Source of the DNA: Sphingomonadales bacterium | GTDB lineage: Bacteria; Pseudomonadota; Alphaproteobacteria; Sphingomonadales; Emcibacteraceae | Assembly (NCBI GenBank): GCA_011051815.1 | Contig: DRKK01000004.1 | Coordinates: 1 to 12,477, forward strand | Reading direction: 5' to 3' | Length of the DNA: 12,477 bases | Shown: in pieces, positions 1 through 7,919 of the stretch | Layout of the letters: each line of letters starts with the position of its first letter | How positions within the stretch are numbered: position 1 is the first letter of the stretch | Translations under genes and position numbers: made by a program | Notes under the pieces: generated by a model | The model's input: only the letters and a program-made list of their open reading frames with translations | Told to the model about the DNA's origin: nothing | The model's database searches: none

Positions 1-1223
<1,223 letters not shown>

Positions 1224-1226
1224 CTA

Positions 1227-2084
1227 CTATTGCTGAGCCGGTAGCGCAGAGGCTACCCGGATCAGGTTATCTTTTTTAATTCCGGCATATTCCGCGCGGG
1301 CCTTTTCCACCCATGCGTCATATTTTTCCTGTGAAACGACTTCGACCATAATGGGCATAAAGCCATGGTCTTTACCGCAGAGTTCGGAACATTGACCGTA
1401 ATATATGCCCTCACGTTCCACATTGAACCATGTTTCATTCAGCTTGCCGGGCACCGCGTCAATCTTTACCCCGAAGGCAGGCATGGCCCATGAATGAATA
1501 ACGTCACTTGCCGTGACAATCAGACGCACAGTTTTATTGACGGGTACAACAATATGATTATCCGTTCCCAACAGGCGCGGCAGTCCGGCCTCTGCGGCCT
1601 CAAGGTCCGTGAGCATAGATGCATCAAAGCTGAAATCATCATGGTCGGGATATTCGTAGGTCCAGTACCATTGGTTGCCAATGGCCTTTACTGTCAAGTC
1701 TGATTCCGGAATAACATCCTGAAGATAGAGCAGTTTGAAAGACGGGATGGCAATGATCAGCAGAATGATAATCGGCACCGTTGTCCAGACAACCTCAAGC
1801 AACGTATTATGGGTTGTTTTAGATGGTGTCGGGTTTGCCTTGGCGTTAAATTTGATGAAGATATAAAACATCATCAACATAACAAACAGGCTGACCACGA
1901 TACACATGATCAACAAACCGTTATGGAAGCTGACAATGTCACGCATGACTTCTGTCGCAGGCTCCATGAAGCCCAATTGATCGGGCTCAGCCTTGAAGAC
2001 GCCATTGGCCAGAGCCGTTGGACCGCTGATGAAAAATGTGACTAGGCATGCAGTCACCGCACTTAGTATTTTATTGAGAGACAT
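1227..2084 (-). CDS. coxB: Cytochrome c oxidase subunit II (CuA)
   Basis: Receives electrons from cytochrome c at its binuclear CuA centre on the periplasmic side and passes them to subunit I. The 285-residue product begins with a probable signal peptide (MSLNKILSAV, cleavage near ALA-NG at 26/27), then two membrane helices (about 53-79 and 96-118), the aromatic stretch GNQWYWTYEY (136-145) and a cupredoxin domain. CuA ligands are complete: H197 in VIHSWAMPAF, then C232, E234, C236, H240 and M243 in QCSELCGKDHGFM. The start at 2084 is preferred over an in-frame ATG at 2108 because AGGACGG lies just ahead of it and the signal peptide then begins cleanly. It is the first gene of the visible cox operon and is divergent from tldD. 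Confidence 0.96.
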   Translation of the reverse strand: MSLNKILSAVTACLVTFFISGPTALANGVFKAEPDQLGFMEPATEVMRDIVSFHNGLLIMCIVVSLFVMLMMFYIFIKFNAKANPTPSKTTHNTLLEVVWTTVPIIILLIIAIPSFKLLYLQDVIPESDLTVKAIGNQWYWTYEYPDHDDFSFDASMLTDLEAAEAGLPRLLGTDNHIVVPVNKTVRLIVTASDVIHSWAMPAFGVKIDAVPGKLNETWFNVEREGIYYGQCSELCGKDHGFMPIMVEVVSQEKYDAWVEKARAEYAGIKKDNLIRVASALPAQQ

Positions 2085-2186
2085 ATCCGTCCTACCCCTT
2101 AAATCCACAAATGAATTAAGAAACAGCCGTAAAATCCGGACAATATTATTTTTGGTTCCACCCTGAATAATACGACAATTTCGAAT

Positions 2187-2215
2187 CTTATAGCCACAAA
2201 ATTGATCTAGCTCAA
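2187..2215 (-). promoter_or_regulatory. Candidate sigma70 promoter for coxBA
   Basis: Read on the minus strand, a -35-like TTGAGC (2210-2215) and a -10-like TATAAG (2187-2192) are separated by exactly 17 bases. Transcription would start near 2180, giving a leader of about 95 nt before coxB. The hexamers match consensus partially (4/6 and 5/6), so this is a plausible but unproven promoter. The rest of the 309-base cox/tldD intergenic region is AT-rich; I see no gene in it. Confidence 0.45.
2202..2215. promoter_or_regulatory. FNR/FixK-type binding site (anaerobox)
   Basis: TTGATCTAGCTCAA matches the FNR/FixK consensus TTGAT-N4-ATCAA at 9 of 10 positions and contains the exact TTGA-N6-TCAA core. 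It overlaps the -35 of the candidate cox promoter. An oxygen-responsive Crp/Fnr-family regulator bound there would be expected to block transcription of the aerobic oxidase under anoxia. The role is inferred from position. It lies about 150 bases upstream of the candidate tldD start, too far for the usual activation geometry there. Confidence 0.55.
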
Positions 2216-2325
2216 GGAACTATTGCCAAATTAATGCAAATGCCATGCGCCAAGTGATTTTATAGCAATTTGTTGTAATTATTTCTAAGTATTATTCTCA
2301 TAAAAAGCAAAAAAACAACCTGTTC

Positions 2326-2355
2326 TTGCAAAAGCAATATCTCCTCGCTTATAGT
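2326..2355 (+). promoter_or_regulatory. Candidate sigma70 promoter for tldD
   Basis: TTGCAA (2326-2331) and TATAGT (2350-2355) are spaced by 18 bases, with a predicted start near 2362 and a leader of about 30 nt before the tldD ATG. TTGC-AAAA-GCAA at 2326-2337 is also a short inverted repeat. The -10 is a good match (5/6) and the -35 moderate (4/6). Confidence 0.42.
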
Positions 2356-2393
2356 TGGCGCGCGGACTGTAATTTGAAGGATATTTCACGGGT

Positions 2394-3827
2394 ATGACGG
2401 ACATGACAAATTCTGATTCACATTTTTTCTCAGAATCAGAGCTGGATAGCTTGCGCACACAGCGTATCGTCGATGAATCCCTTCATGGCATGGATGATGG
2501 CGAGCTTTATCTTCAATATGCCCAGTCGGAAAGTTTTTCTTTTGATGATGGCCGCCTGAAAAGTGCCGCCTATGATACGACCAAGGGGTTTGGTCTGCGC
2601 TCTGTGCAGGGTGAGGTCACAGGCTATGCCCATTCCTCAAGCCTGACCGAGGATGCGCTCCTGCGGGCCAAGGCAACGGTGCAATCCATCGCCTCGGGCA
2701 AATCGGCCACCTTGGCCATTCATCCGCGCGGCACCAATGAAAAACTCTATTCCGAAGAAAACCCTCTGCTTGGCATGGGGTTCAAGGACAAGATCAGATT
2801 GTTGGAGGATATTGATGCTTTTGCCCGGGCGCGGGATCCTAAAATATGTCAGGTCAGCTCCTCCATCACCGGGGAATGGCAAACTGTCGAGATCATCCGT
2901 CCCGGTGGCCATCGGGTGCGGGATGTGCGGCCATTGGTTCGCCTGAATGTGAGCGTGGTGGTTCGGGACGGGGACCGTATGGAAAGCGGTTATCAGGGGG
3001 CCGGGGGGCGATATGATTACAGCCAGCTCCTCACTGAAGAAAACTGGAAGGGTCAGGTGGATGAGGCCTTGCGTCAGGCCTTGGTTAATTTGGACAGTAT
3101 TGCAGCTCCCGCCGGGGAAATGGATGTGGTGCTTGGCCCCGGCTGGCCGGGGGTTCTGCTTCATGAGGCCATTGGTCACGGGCTGGAGGGCGATTTCAAC
3201 CGCAAGGGAACCTCGGCCTTTGCCGGGTTGATGGGGCAGCAGGTCGCGGCCAAAGGCGTGACCGTGGTCGATAACGGAGCCATGGAAAACCGGCGCGGCA
3301 GTCTGACCTTTGATGATGAGGGCACCCCCACGGGATGCACTACATTGATAGAGGATGGTATCCTCGTAAATTACATGCAGGACCGGATGAATGCCCGGCT
3401 TATGGGGGCGCGCGCCACCGGCAATGGCCGCCGTCAGAGTTATGCCCACCAACCCATGCCGCGCATGACCAATACTTATATGCTGGCGGGGGAACAAGAC
3501 CCGCAGGAGATTCTCGAAGGGGTCAAGGACGGCCTGTATGCGGTTAATTTCGGCGGCGGGCAGGTGGATATTACCAACGGTAAATTTGTCTTCAGCTGTA
3601 CCGAGGCCTATTTGATCAAGAATGGTAAGATCGGTGCGCCAGTTAAAGGGGCGACCCTGATTGGCAACGGCGCTGATGTACTGACCAAGGTGGCGGCCAT
3701 TGGCAATGACCTTGAGTTGGACAGCGGGGTCGGTATTTGTGGAAAAGGCGGGCAGAGCGTGCCCGTGGGCGTGGGGCAACCCACATTGCGAGTCAATGGC
3801 CTGACCATTGGCGGCACGGAAGGATAA
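2394..3827 (+). CDS. tldD: Metalloprotease TldD
   Basis: Cytoplasmic zinc metalloprotease of the TldD/PmbA (U62) family; in Escherichia coli, TldD partners with TldE/PmbA to degrade unfolded peptides and mature small peptide products. The 477 residues match the usual family length. The zinc motif HEAIGH lies in VLLHEAIGHGLEGDF near residue 257, and the conserved C-terminal block GICGKGGQ...PVGVGQPTLRV, with the family cysteine near residue 450, is intact. The ATG at 2394 follows GAAGGA at a rather long spacing (12 nt); the in-frame ATG at 2403 is an alternative. It is divergent from coxBA, a common alphaproteobacterial arrangement, and 6 nt ahead of the next gene, whose Shine-Dalgarno overlaps the tldD stop. 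Its tldE partner is not in the window. Confidence 0.96.
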   Translation: MTDMTNSDSHFFSESELDSLRTQRIVDESLHGMDDGELYLQYAQSESFSFDDGRLKSAAYDTTKGFGLRSVQGEVTGYAHSSSLTEDALLRAKATVQSIASGKSATLAIHPRGTNEKLYSEENPLLGMGFKDKIRLLEDIDAFARARDPKICQVSSSITGEWQTVEIIRPGGHRVRDVRPLVRLNVSVVVRDGDRMESGYQGAGGRYDYSQLLTEENWKGQVDEALRQALVNLDSIAAPAGEMDVVLGPGWPGVLLHEAIGHGLEGDFNRKGTSAFAGLMGQQVAAKGVTVVDNGAMENRRGSLTFDDEGTPTGCTTLIEDGILVNYMQDRMNARLMGARATGNGRRQSYAHQPMPRMTNTYMLAGEQDPQEILEGVKDGLYAVNFGGGQVDITNGKFVFSCTEAYLIKNGKIGAPVKGATLIGNGADVLTKVAAIGNDLELDSGVGICGKGGQSVPVGVGQPTLRVNGLTIGGTEG

Positions 3828-3833
3828 AGAATT

Positions 3834-4367
3834 ATGGCAGAGTTTTTTGAGGCGCTGAATCAAAAGCATATTGATTTCATCATGGACCAGAAAATGTTTT
3901 TTGTGGCCACGGCACCGAAAAAAGGACGGATAAGCCTATCGCCAAAGGGTCTTGACTGTTTCCGCATCATTTCACCGACGGAAGTAGCCTATCTTGATTA
4001 TATCGGCAGCGGTAACGAGACCGCGGCTCATCTTCTGGACGATGGCCGGATTACGGTATTATTCAACAGCTATACGCGTAATCCCCTGATTTTACGGCTG
4101 TATGGCCATGGGCAGGCCCATGCGCCGGGCAGTACGCGGTTTGAGGAACTTATGCCCCTGTTTGAGGAAAGCATCGGTATTCGCCAGATATTCACGGTTC
4201 AGATAGATAACCTGCAGACCTCCTGCGGTTACGGCGTACCGGTATATGAATTGGTGGAAGAGCGCAAAACCCTCGGCAAATGGGCCGATAACAAGGGTAA
4301 GGAAGCGCTGAAAGACTATTTCGAGGAAAAAAACCGTACCAGCATCGATGGGCTTCCGACCACATAA
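3834..4367 (+). CDS. Pyridoxamine 5'-phosphate oxidase-fold flavoprotein
   Basis: A 177-residue soluble protein with the pattern of the FMN-binding split-barrel, pyridoxamine-phosphate-oxidase-like family: an N-terminal helix with FIMDQKMFFVATAPKKGR, the strand-turn block RISLSPKGLD, then YLDYIGSGNETAAHLLDDG and RITVLFNSYTRNPLILRLYG, the usual flavin-binding core. The C-terminal GYGVPVYEL and a basic/acidic helix resemble the broader COG3576-type subgroup rather than true PdxH, so the substrate is unknown; flavin reduction or haem/F420-like redox roles occur in related proteins. The start at 3834 follows GAAGGATAAAGAATT, the GAAGGA overlapping the tldD stop region, so it is very probably co-transcribed and translationally coupled with tldD. 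No membrane segment or signal peptide is visible. Confidence 0.8.
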   Translation: MAEFFEALNQKHIDFIMDQKMFFVATAPKKGRISLSPKGLDCFRIISPTEVAYLDYIGSGNETAAHLLDDGRITVLFNSYTRNPLILRLYGHGQAHAPGSTRFEELMPLFEESIGIRQIFTVQIDNLQTSCGYGVPVYELVEERKTLGKWADNKGKEALKDYFEEKNRTSIDGLPTT

Positions 4368-4381
4368 TCTTTATTAAGGGA

Positions 4382-4404
4382 ACCGCCCCCGCGCCATGGG
4401 CGGT
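4382..4404. terminator. GC-rich hairpin between convergent genes, possible terminator
   Basis: ACCGCCC (4382-4388) and GGGCGGT (4398-4404) form a 7-bp stem with a 9-base loop. It lies between the 3' ends of the flavoprotein gene and the converging Rrf2 gene, where a bidirectional terminator is expected. Neither side has a proper U-tract, so it may not act as an intrinsic terminator. Confidence 0.3.
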
Positions 4405-4440
4405 CGCGCTTACTTCGGTCTTGACTGACTTTGGTCCGTA

Positions 4441-4878
4441 TTATTTTTTTGGTGATGACGGTCCTTGTCGCTGCATCCTGTCTGTTAATTTCAGCATGGT
4501 TTCCAGTGTGATGGAATCCAGTGTGGCCAGAGCTATGTCGTCGATCTCGCCCAGAACCACGGCCAAAGACGCCCCGAATTCGGTCTTGTCGCCTGGCTCA
4601 TACCCCTGGGCATCGTGAAGGGTGATCGGCTCGAAAATTTCCACAACATCTTTCAGAGTTGTCCGCCGGGCGTTGCCGCAAAAACGGTATCCACCGCCCG
4701 CGCCGCGTACGGCTTCGACCATTCTGGCCCGGCCAAGGTCACGCAATACCTTGGCCAGATGATTGAGGGACACATCAAATTTTGCCGCGATCTCGGACGC
4801 GGATAATTGTTCGTCGGGCCGGGCGGCCAGTTCCAGAACAGAATAGAGGGCCAAGCGGCTTGAACGTTGCAGCTTCAT
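4441..4878 (-). CDS. Rrf2-family transcriptional regulator, BadM-like, no Fe-S cysteines
   Basis: A 145-residue DNA-binding protein. The winged helix-turn-helix occupies about residues 1-70, with LSASEIAAKFDVSLNHLAKV (recognition region) and the wing VRGAGGGYRF (58-66), both hallmarks of the Rrf2 family (IscR, NsrR, BadM). The C-terminal part after IFEPI, where IscR and NsrR carry three cysteines binding a [2Fe-2S] or [4Fe-4S] cluster, has none; the only Cys is C67, next to the wing. It is thus unlikely to sense through a classical Rrf2 cluster. Its ATG overlaps the stop of the upstream GNAT gene (ATGA, 4875-4878). In Rhodopseudomonas palustris, BadM (Rrf2) represses the benzoyl-CoA reductase operon, and a GNAT gene, badL, belongs to the same region. 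With bcr genes 5 kb away, a BadM-like role is the best guess; an NsrR-like role over the divergent genes is the alternative. Confidence 0.88.
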   Translation of the reverse strand: MKLQRSSRLALYSVLELAARPDEQLSASEIAAKFDVSLNHLAKVLRDLGRARMVEAVRGAGGGYRFCGNARRTTLKDVVEIFEPITLHDAQGYEPGDKTEFGASLAVVLGEIDDIALATLDSITLETMLKLTDRMQRQGPSSPKK

Positions 4879-5360
4879 GAGGGTGCCTCCTCATCGGACA
4901 GGTCCATTTCCAGGGGAATACTGCGCCCGGCCATCATGCCTTGACTGCGGAAAAAGGCCATGACGGTGATATTATCCCGGTCGGTCATGGTATGAACCTT
5001 ATCGACGCCTGCTTTCCTGAAACAGTTGCAGATGGTGTTGAACATGTCGGTCGCGACCCCGCCAAGGCGGGTGTCCGGGTCCACGGTCAGGGAAAAGACC
5101 CAACCGCCGGGCGGTGAACCAAATTCCCATGCCCGGATTTCACCGACGATGAAACCCGCGATCTGACCGTCTTTTTCCGCCACCAGAAAATAGCGCCCAT
5201 CTTGCGCCCCGCCAAAACGACGAAATGATTCCTGCCAGTAATCCGGCTTGTCCAGACCGCTGATCTGCTTGTCCAGATCAATTATCCGGGGCAGATCTCC
5301 GGCCACTGCACTGCGGACCAGAATGCCACTTTCCGAATTTAATTCGCTTATTTTTGTCAT
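4875..5360 (-). CDS. GNAT-family N-acetyltransferase, BadL-like context
   Basis: A 161-residue single-domain GNAT. A first strand ILVRSAVAGDLPRIIDLD (13-30), a central strand YFLVAEKDGQIAGFIVGEI (57-75), then WVFSLTVDPDTRLGGVA leading to motif A, in which R98-L-G-G-V-A fits the (Q/R)xxGx(G/A) acetyl-CoA pyrophosphate loop. The DRDNITVMAFFRSQGM segment is the usual motif B region, followed by a short acidic tail. The acceptor is unknown. In R. palustris, lysine acetylation controls the benzoate-CoA ligase, so a protein acceptor is a reasonable idea, but nothing here proves it. The gene overlaps the Rrf2 gene by 4 nt and is first in a two-gene operon. The Shine-Dalgarno before 5360 is weak in an A-rich leader. 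It resembles both halves of the tandem GNAT at 7920-8897, notably in GEIRAWEFG versus VDFGEFG. Confidence 0.85.
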   Translation of the reverse strand: MTKISELNSESGILVRSAVAGDLPRIIDLDKQISGLDKPDYWQESFRRFGGAQDGRYFLVAEKDGQIAGFIVGEIRAWEFGSPPGGWVFSLTVDPDTRLGGVATDMFNTICNCFRKAGVDKVHTMTDRDNITVMAFFRSQGMMAGRSIPLEMDLSDEEAPS

Positions 5361-5411
5361 TTTTATTTTTCTGTTCCCTGAATATTTTTTTATTTTTTGT
5401 CTGAATTACGC

Positions 5412-5424
5412 ATTACAATACCAA
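5412..5424 (+). promoter_or_regulatory. Copy 1 of shared 13-mer ATTACARTACCAA
   Basis: ATTACAATACCAA ends 28 nt before the DUF2249 gene ATG. A copy differing at one base stands 29 nt before the hemerythrin ATG (7346-7358). Here it sits inside a longer inverted repeat, ACAAT-N8-ATTGT (5415-5432). It includes TACAAT, which could be a -10 hexamer for the plus-strand gene, although no good -35 lies at 17 bases. It may be an operator or just promoter similarity. Confidence 0.35.
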
Positions 5425-5443
5425 TTCATTGTGCTAGCTTCAA
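5415..5443 (-). promoter_or_regulatory. Candidate promoter for the GNAT-Rrf2 operon
   Basis: On the minus strand TTGAAG (5438-5443) and TATTGT (5415-5420) are spaced by exactly 17 bases, with transcription predicted near 5408 and an A-rich leader of about 48 nt. The hexamers match consensus at 4/6 and 4-5/6. The -10 overlaps the repeated 13-mer at 5412-5424, so a protein bound there could control both divergent operons. Confidence 0.4.
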
Positions 5444-5452
5444 GACATTGTT

Positions 5453-6019
5453 ATGAATGAGAGAGATACAGTGGTGATGACAGCTCCCGATTGGTTTCTA
5501 TCTATGGACGATGCGAAATGTGTCCCCATGGATGTGCGGCCCCTTTTGGCAGAGGGCATTGACCCGCTGGATCAGATATTGGCCAAGGTCGCCGAATTGC
5601 CCCCGGAGGATATTCTGGTGATTGAGGCCCCCTTTGATCCGCTGCCTCTGCGCCGCCGTCTGGCGACCATGGGCTATGACAATTACGGGGTCCCTTTGTC
5701 AGAAGGGCATTGGAAGGTCTATTTTAAACAGAATGACATATGCCCCCTGCCGGAGTTTCCCGATCTGCCGCCTTTTCCGACAACTTGGCGGGATGGGATG
5801 CTGGAGATGGATTTACGCCAATTGGAGCCGCCCAATCCCATGATTGCCATTTTGAAAGTCATCGAAAATGGACAGGGCGGCGATGTTTTTATGGCGCGTC
5901 TGATGCGGGACCCTATCTATCTGTATCCTGAGCTTGGCGAACGCCATTGGCGGGCAGAGCTCGTGGAGGATACGGCACAGGGTTTGCTGGTGCGTATATA
6001 TAAGGATCGTGACATATGA
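5453..6019 (+). CDS. Double DUF2249 protein
   Basis: A 188-residue soluble protein made of two DUF2249 units, a TusA-like small alpha/beta fold. The first (about 23-92) has the family hallmark CVPMDVRPLLAEGIDPLDQI, then ILVIEAPFDPLPLRRRLATM and EGHWKVYF. The second (about 115-185) repeats the plan with MLEMDLRQLEPPNPMIAILK and HWRAELVED...LLVRIYK. A Pro-rich linker (CPLPEFPDLPPFP) joins them. DUF2249 proteins recur beside hemerythrins, NnrS-type membrane proteins and Rrf2 regulators in denitrifiers, but their biochemical role is unsettled. The stop overlaps the start of the membrane-protein gene (ATGA), indicating translational coupling. The start is uncertain: ATG 5453 has little Shine-Dalgarno, while an in-frame ATG at 5477 is preceded by GAGAGAGA at good spacing and would give 180 residues. 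Confidence 0.85.
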   Translation: MNERDTVVMTAPDWFLSMDDAKCVPMDVRPLLAEGIDPLDQILAKVAELPPEDILVIEAPFDPLPLRRRLATMGYDNYGVPLSEGHWKVYFKQNDICPLPEFPDLPPFPTTWRDGMLEMDLRQLEPPNPMIAILKVIENGQGGDVFMARLMRDPIYLYPELGERHWRAELVEDTAQGLLVRIYKDRDI

Positions 6020-7299
6020 TGAGTACAAATTTCCTGTCCGGGGCCAACAGCCGACTTTTACCGCCGTCAATTCCGTTCCGGTTTTTCATGGCGGCGATGA
6101 TATTCTATCTGCTGTTCTGGGCGGCCCTTTTATATAATGCGGACGATATTACCAGCTATATGATGGGCAGTGGCCCCATGTTGGGGACTATTCATATGGC
6201 GACCTTGGGCGTTTTGACCATGACCGTCATCGGGGCCTCCTTGCAGCTGTTATCGGTGGCCACCCGGCGGGCCTTCAAGGCCTTCTGGATATGCAGGCTC
6301 CTGTCGTGGATATATATTCCGGGGTTTATGTTGCTGGCGTATGGCATGTTTAGCGGCTGGTATATGGGGATGTTGGCGGGGGCCTGTATCACGGGGACAG
6401 GGCTTTTGATTTTCTTTGGCCTGATCATTCATAATATTCGCGGGGTACAGGGGATGGCGGCCATCATGCAGCATTGCTGGGCAGCGATGCTGTCATTGCT
6501 GGCGCTGGTGGCCTTGGGGATTATGTTGATTTTTGATATGGAACACGGGTTTATGGGGGATCACCTGGCGGTGGTGATCAGTCATTTTATTCTGGCGGTT
6601 TTTGGCTTTATGAGCCTGTTGGCTATGGGGTTTTCCTATATTCTGGTGCCTATGTTCGCGCTGGCTCCGGCCCCGCCAGAGAAGATTGGCCGCCTGTCCA
6701 TTGCCTGTAATGTGCTGGCCATTATTATTATGCTGGTGGGGGTTAATATGTATCTGCCGTGGGTGACCTTGGCCGGGGCGGTGCTGGCCATGGGCGGGGT
6801 GGGGCTGTATCTCCTTGGTATGACGGGGGTGTACCGGGCGCGGATGCGAAAGCGGCTGGGGGTGCCTTTTTTGCTGATCCGGATCGGGTGGTTCATGCTT
6901 TTCCTGACCGTTCTGTGGGGCGGGGCGGGGCTTTTGAATCTGTGGCCGGATACCGGGCATAGCCTGTTTGCGGTACTGGCCATCATTGGCTGGCTGTTGA
7001 CATTCCTCACCGGTATTCTGCAACGGATTATTCCATTTCTGAGCAGTATGCATACGTCGGGCAGTGGCGGTATTCCCATGCTGGCCTCCTCCATGGCGGA
7101 TGAGCGCTATCTGTTGGTGAATGCGACTGGACATTTGGGCGGCTTGTTTCTGGTGGCTTTGGGGGTGGCGTTGGATAAGACTGTGATCATTCAGGGCGGG
7201 GCCGCATTGGGCCTGATCGGGGCCGGAGCGTTACTGCTGTATATGGTCACCGTGGTCCGCCATATGATCGCAAACCAACCAGAAGAATCTATAGGGTAA
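6016..7299 (+). CDS. Polytopic membrane protein resembling NnrS or heme-copper oxidase subunit I
   Basis: A 427-residue, highly hydrophobic protein with about twelve predicted membrane helices and no large soluble domain. Three helices carry a similar pattern of a His, a Gly about a helix turn or two later, a second Gly and a Gln/Pro end: IHMATLGVLTMTVIGASLQL (about 59-78), SHFILAVFGFMSLLAMGF (about 194-211, followed by SYILVPMF), and GHSLFAVLAIIGWLLTFLTG (followed by ILQRIIPFL). Such His-bearing helices recall NnrS and subunit-I-like proteins, which bind haem or metal. The HPEVY and HH copper motifs of true oxidases are absent, so it is not a respiratory oxidase. ATG 6016 overlaps the DUF2249 stop; ATG 6019 is an equal alternative, with AAGGA at 6002-6006. 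Role unknown; nitric-oxide or oxygen-linked function is inferred from the neighbours. Confidence 0.75.
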   Translation: MMSTNFLSGANSRLLPPSIPFRFFMAAMIFYLLFWAALLYNADDITSYMMGSGPMLGTIHMATLGVLTMTVIGASLQLLSVATRRAFKAFWICRLLSWIYIPGFMLLAYGMFSGWYMGMLAGACITGTGLLIFFGLIIHNIRGVQGMAAIMQHCWAAMLSLLALVALGIMLIFDMEHGFMGDHLAVVISHFILAVFGFMSLLAMGFSYILVPMFALAPAPPEKIGRLSIACNVLAIIIMLVGVNMYLPWVTLAGAVLAMGGVGLYLLGMTGVYRARMRKRLGVPFLLIRIGWFMLFLTVLWGGAGLLNLWPDTGHSLFAVLAIIGWLLTFLTGILQRIIPFLSSMHTSGSGGIPMLASSMADERYLLVNATGHLGGLFLVALGVALDKTVIIQGGAALGLIGAGALLLYMVTVVRHMIANQPEESIG

Positions 7300-7324
7300 C
7301 AGGCATAATAAATGCATATAGCGG

Positions 7325-7353
7325 TTGATTTATGAATTAATAAGTATTACAGT
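7325..7353 (+). promoter_or_regulatory. Candidate promoter for the hemerythrin gene
   Basis: TTGATT (7325-7330) and TACAGT (7348-7353) are separated by exactly 17 bases, with a predicted start near 7360 and a leader of about 28 nt carrying AAGAGAG before the ATG. The 88-base gap after the membrane-protein stop fits a separate transcription unit for hemerythrin and the tandem GNAT, although read-through is possible because no terminator is visible. Confidence 0.45.
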
Positions 7354-7358
7354 ACCAA
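7346..7358 (+). promoter_or_regulatory. Copy 2 of shared 13-mer ATTACARTACCAA
   Basis: ATTACAGTACCAA matches the copy at 5412-5424 at 12 of 13 bases and lies at nearly the same distance from its gene start (29 versus 28 nt). It covers the -10 of the candidate hemerythrin promoter. GTATT-N10-AATAC (7345-7364) flanks it as a weak inverted repeat. Confidence 0.35.
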
Positions 7359-7387
7359 AATACGATATTAAGAGATAAGAGAGTCCC

Positions 7388-7894
7388 ATGTTTTCTTTTG
7401 ACCATCAGATTACCCGCACGCTCCATGATGAGCATCTGGCAACAATCAGCGTTCTGGAACGGTTGGAGGGCGTGTTTCGCAAATATGGCCCCAAGAAAAC
7501 CCCGGCCCCGGATAATGACGATATTACGGCCCTGCTGGGCGATATTATCAACCTCGTGGAATGTGATGTCAAAAATCACTTTACTTTTGAAGAGGGAAAA
7601 CTTTTCCCCCTGCTGAGTGCTATGGGGGATATGCCCATCAGCCAGATTTTAACCGGGGAGCATAATGTGATTTTGCCTCTTGGAAACCTCCTGTCGGAAA
7701 TGGCCAAGACGGCGCGTGCGGACGGTTTCAGTGATGCGGCATGGACCGCCTTCCGCCAAAGCGGGGTGGAGCTGATTGAACGGATGATTTCCCATATTCA
7801 GAAAGAGGAAATGGCCCTGCTGCCCATGCTCGAGGATATTGTCGAGGAAGATGAGGACGCGGAACTGATGATGGCCTATTCGGAAATGCGTTAA
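7388..7894 (+). CDS. Hemerythrin-domain protein
   Basis: A 168-residue four-helix-bundle protein of the hemerythrin HHE family, which binds a non-haem di-iron site used for O2 carriage or sensing, or NO and iron-sulfur-repair chemistry. Candidate iron ligands are in order: H13/H16 in TLHDEH, H64 and E68 in NHFTFEEGKLFPLL, H92 in GEHNVI, and H136 and E140 in SHIQKEEMALLPML, a complete set for a di-iron site. A charged loop (34-45) separates helices 1 and 2, and the tail is acidic. There is no signal peptide and no RIC/YtfE N-terminal ScdA domain, so it is a stand-alone cytoplasmic form. AAGAGAG precedes the ATG. It lies 25 nt ahead of the tandem-GNAT gene, so the two are probably co-transcribed. 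Near oxygen-sensitive benzoyl-CoA reductase genes, an O2- or NO-binding role is attractive but unproven. Confidence 0.9.
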   Translation: MFSFDHQITRTLHDEHLATISVLERLEGVFRKYGPKKTPAPDNDDITALLGDIINLVECDVKNHFTFEEGKLFPLLSAMGDMPISQILTGEHNVILPLGNLLSEMAKTARADGFSDAAWTAFRQSGVELIERMISHIQKEEMALLPMLEDIVEEDEDAELMMAYSEMR

Positions 7895-7919
7895 AGAGAG
7901 AAAGTTACGGAGAAGAAAC

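Noticed and set aside
2637..3869. 410-codon open frame on the minus strand
   Set aside because: It lies wholly antisense to tldD, whose motifs and length are intact; the translation has no recognisable family features and is a codon-bias shadow.
5429..5443. TTGTGCTAGCTTCAA as a Crp/Fnr-family site
   Set aside because: The half-sites are one base too far apart for the fixed spacing of that family, and the left half is degenerate; the sequence fits a minus-strand -35 and spacer instead.
6493..7134. 213-codon minus-strand open frame
   Set aside because: Antisense to the membrane protein; Gln/His/Pro-rich translation is what the complement of hydrophobic codons produces.
7311..7322. AAATGCAT as an NsrR half-site
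   Set aside because: Only one half is present and there is no matching partner at NsrR spacing; an 8-mer in AT-rich DNA is expected by chance.
7325..7340. TTGAT followed by AT-rich sequence as an FNR box before hemerythrin
   Set aside because: Only the left half-site is present; the right half (GAATT) matches none of ATCAA. TTGATT fits better as a -35.
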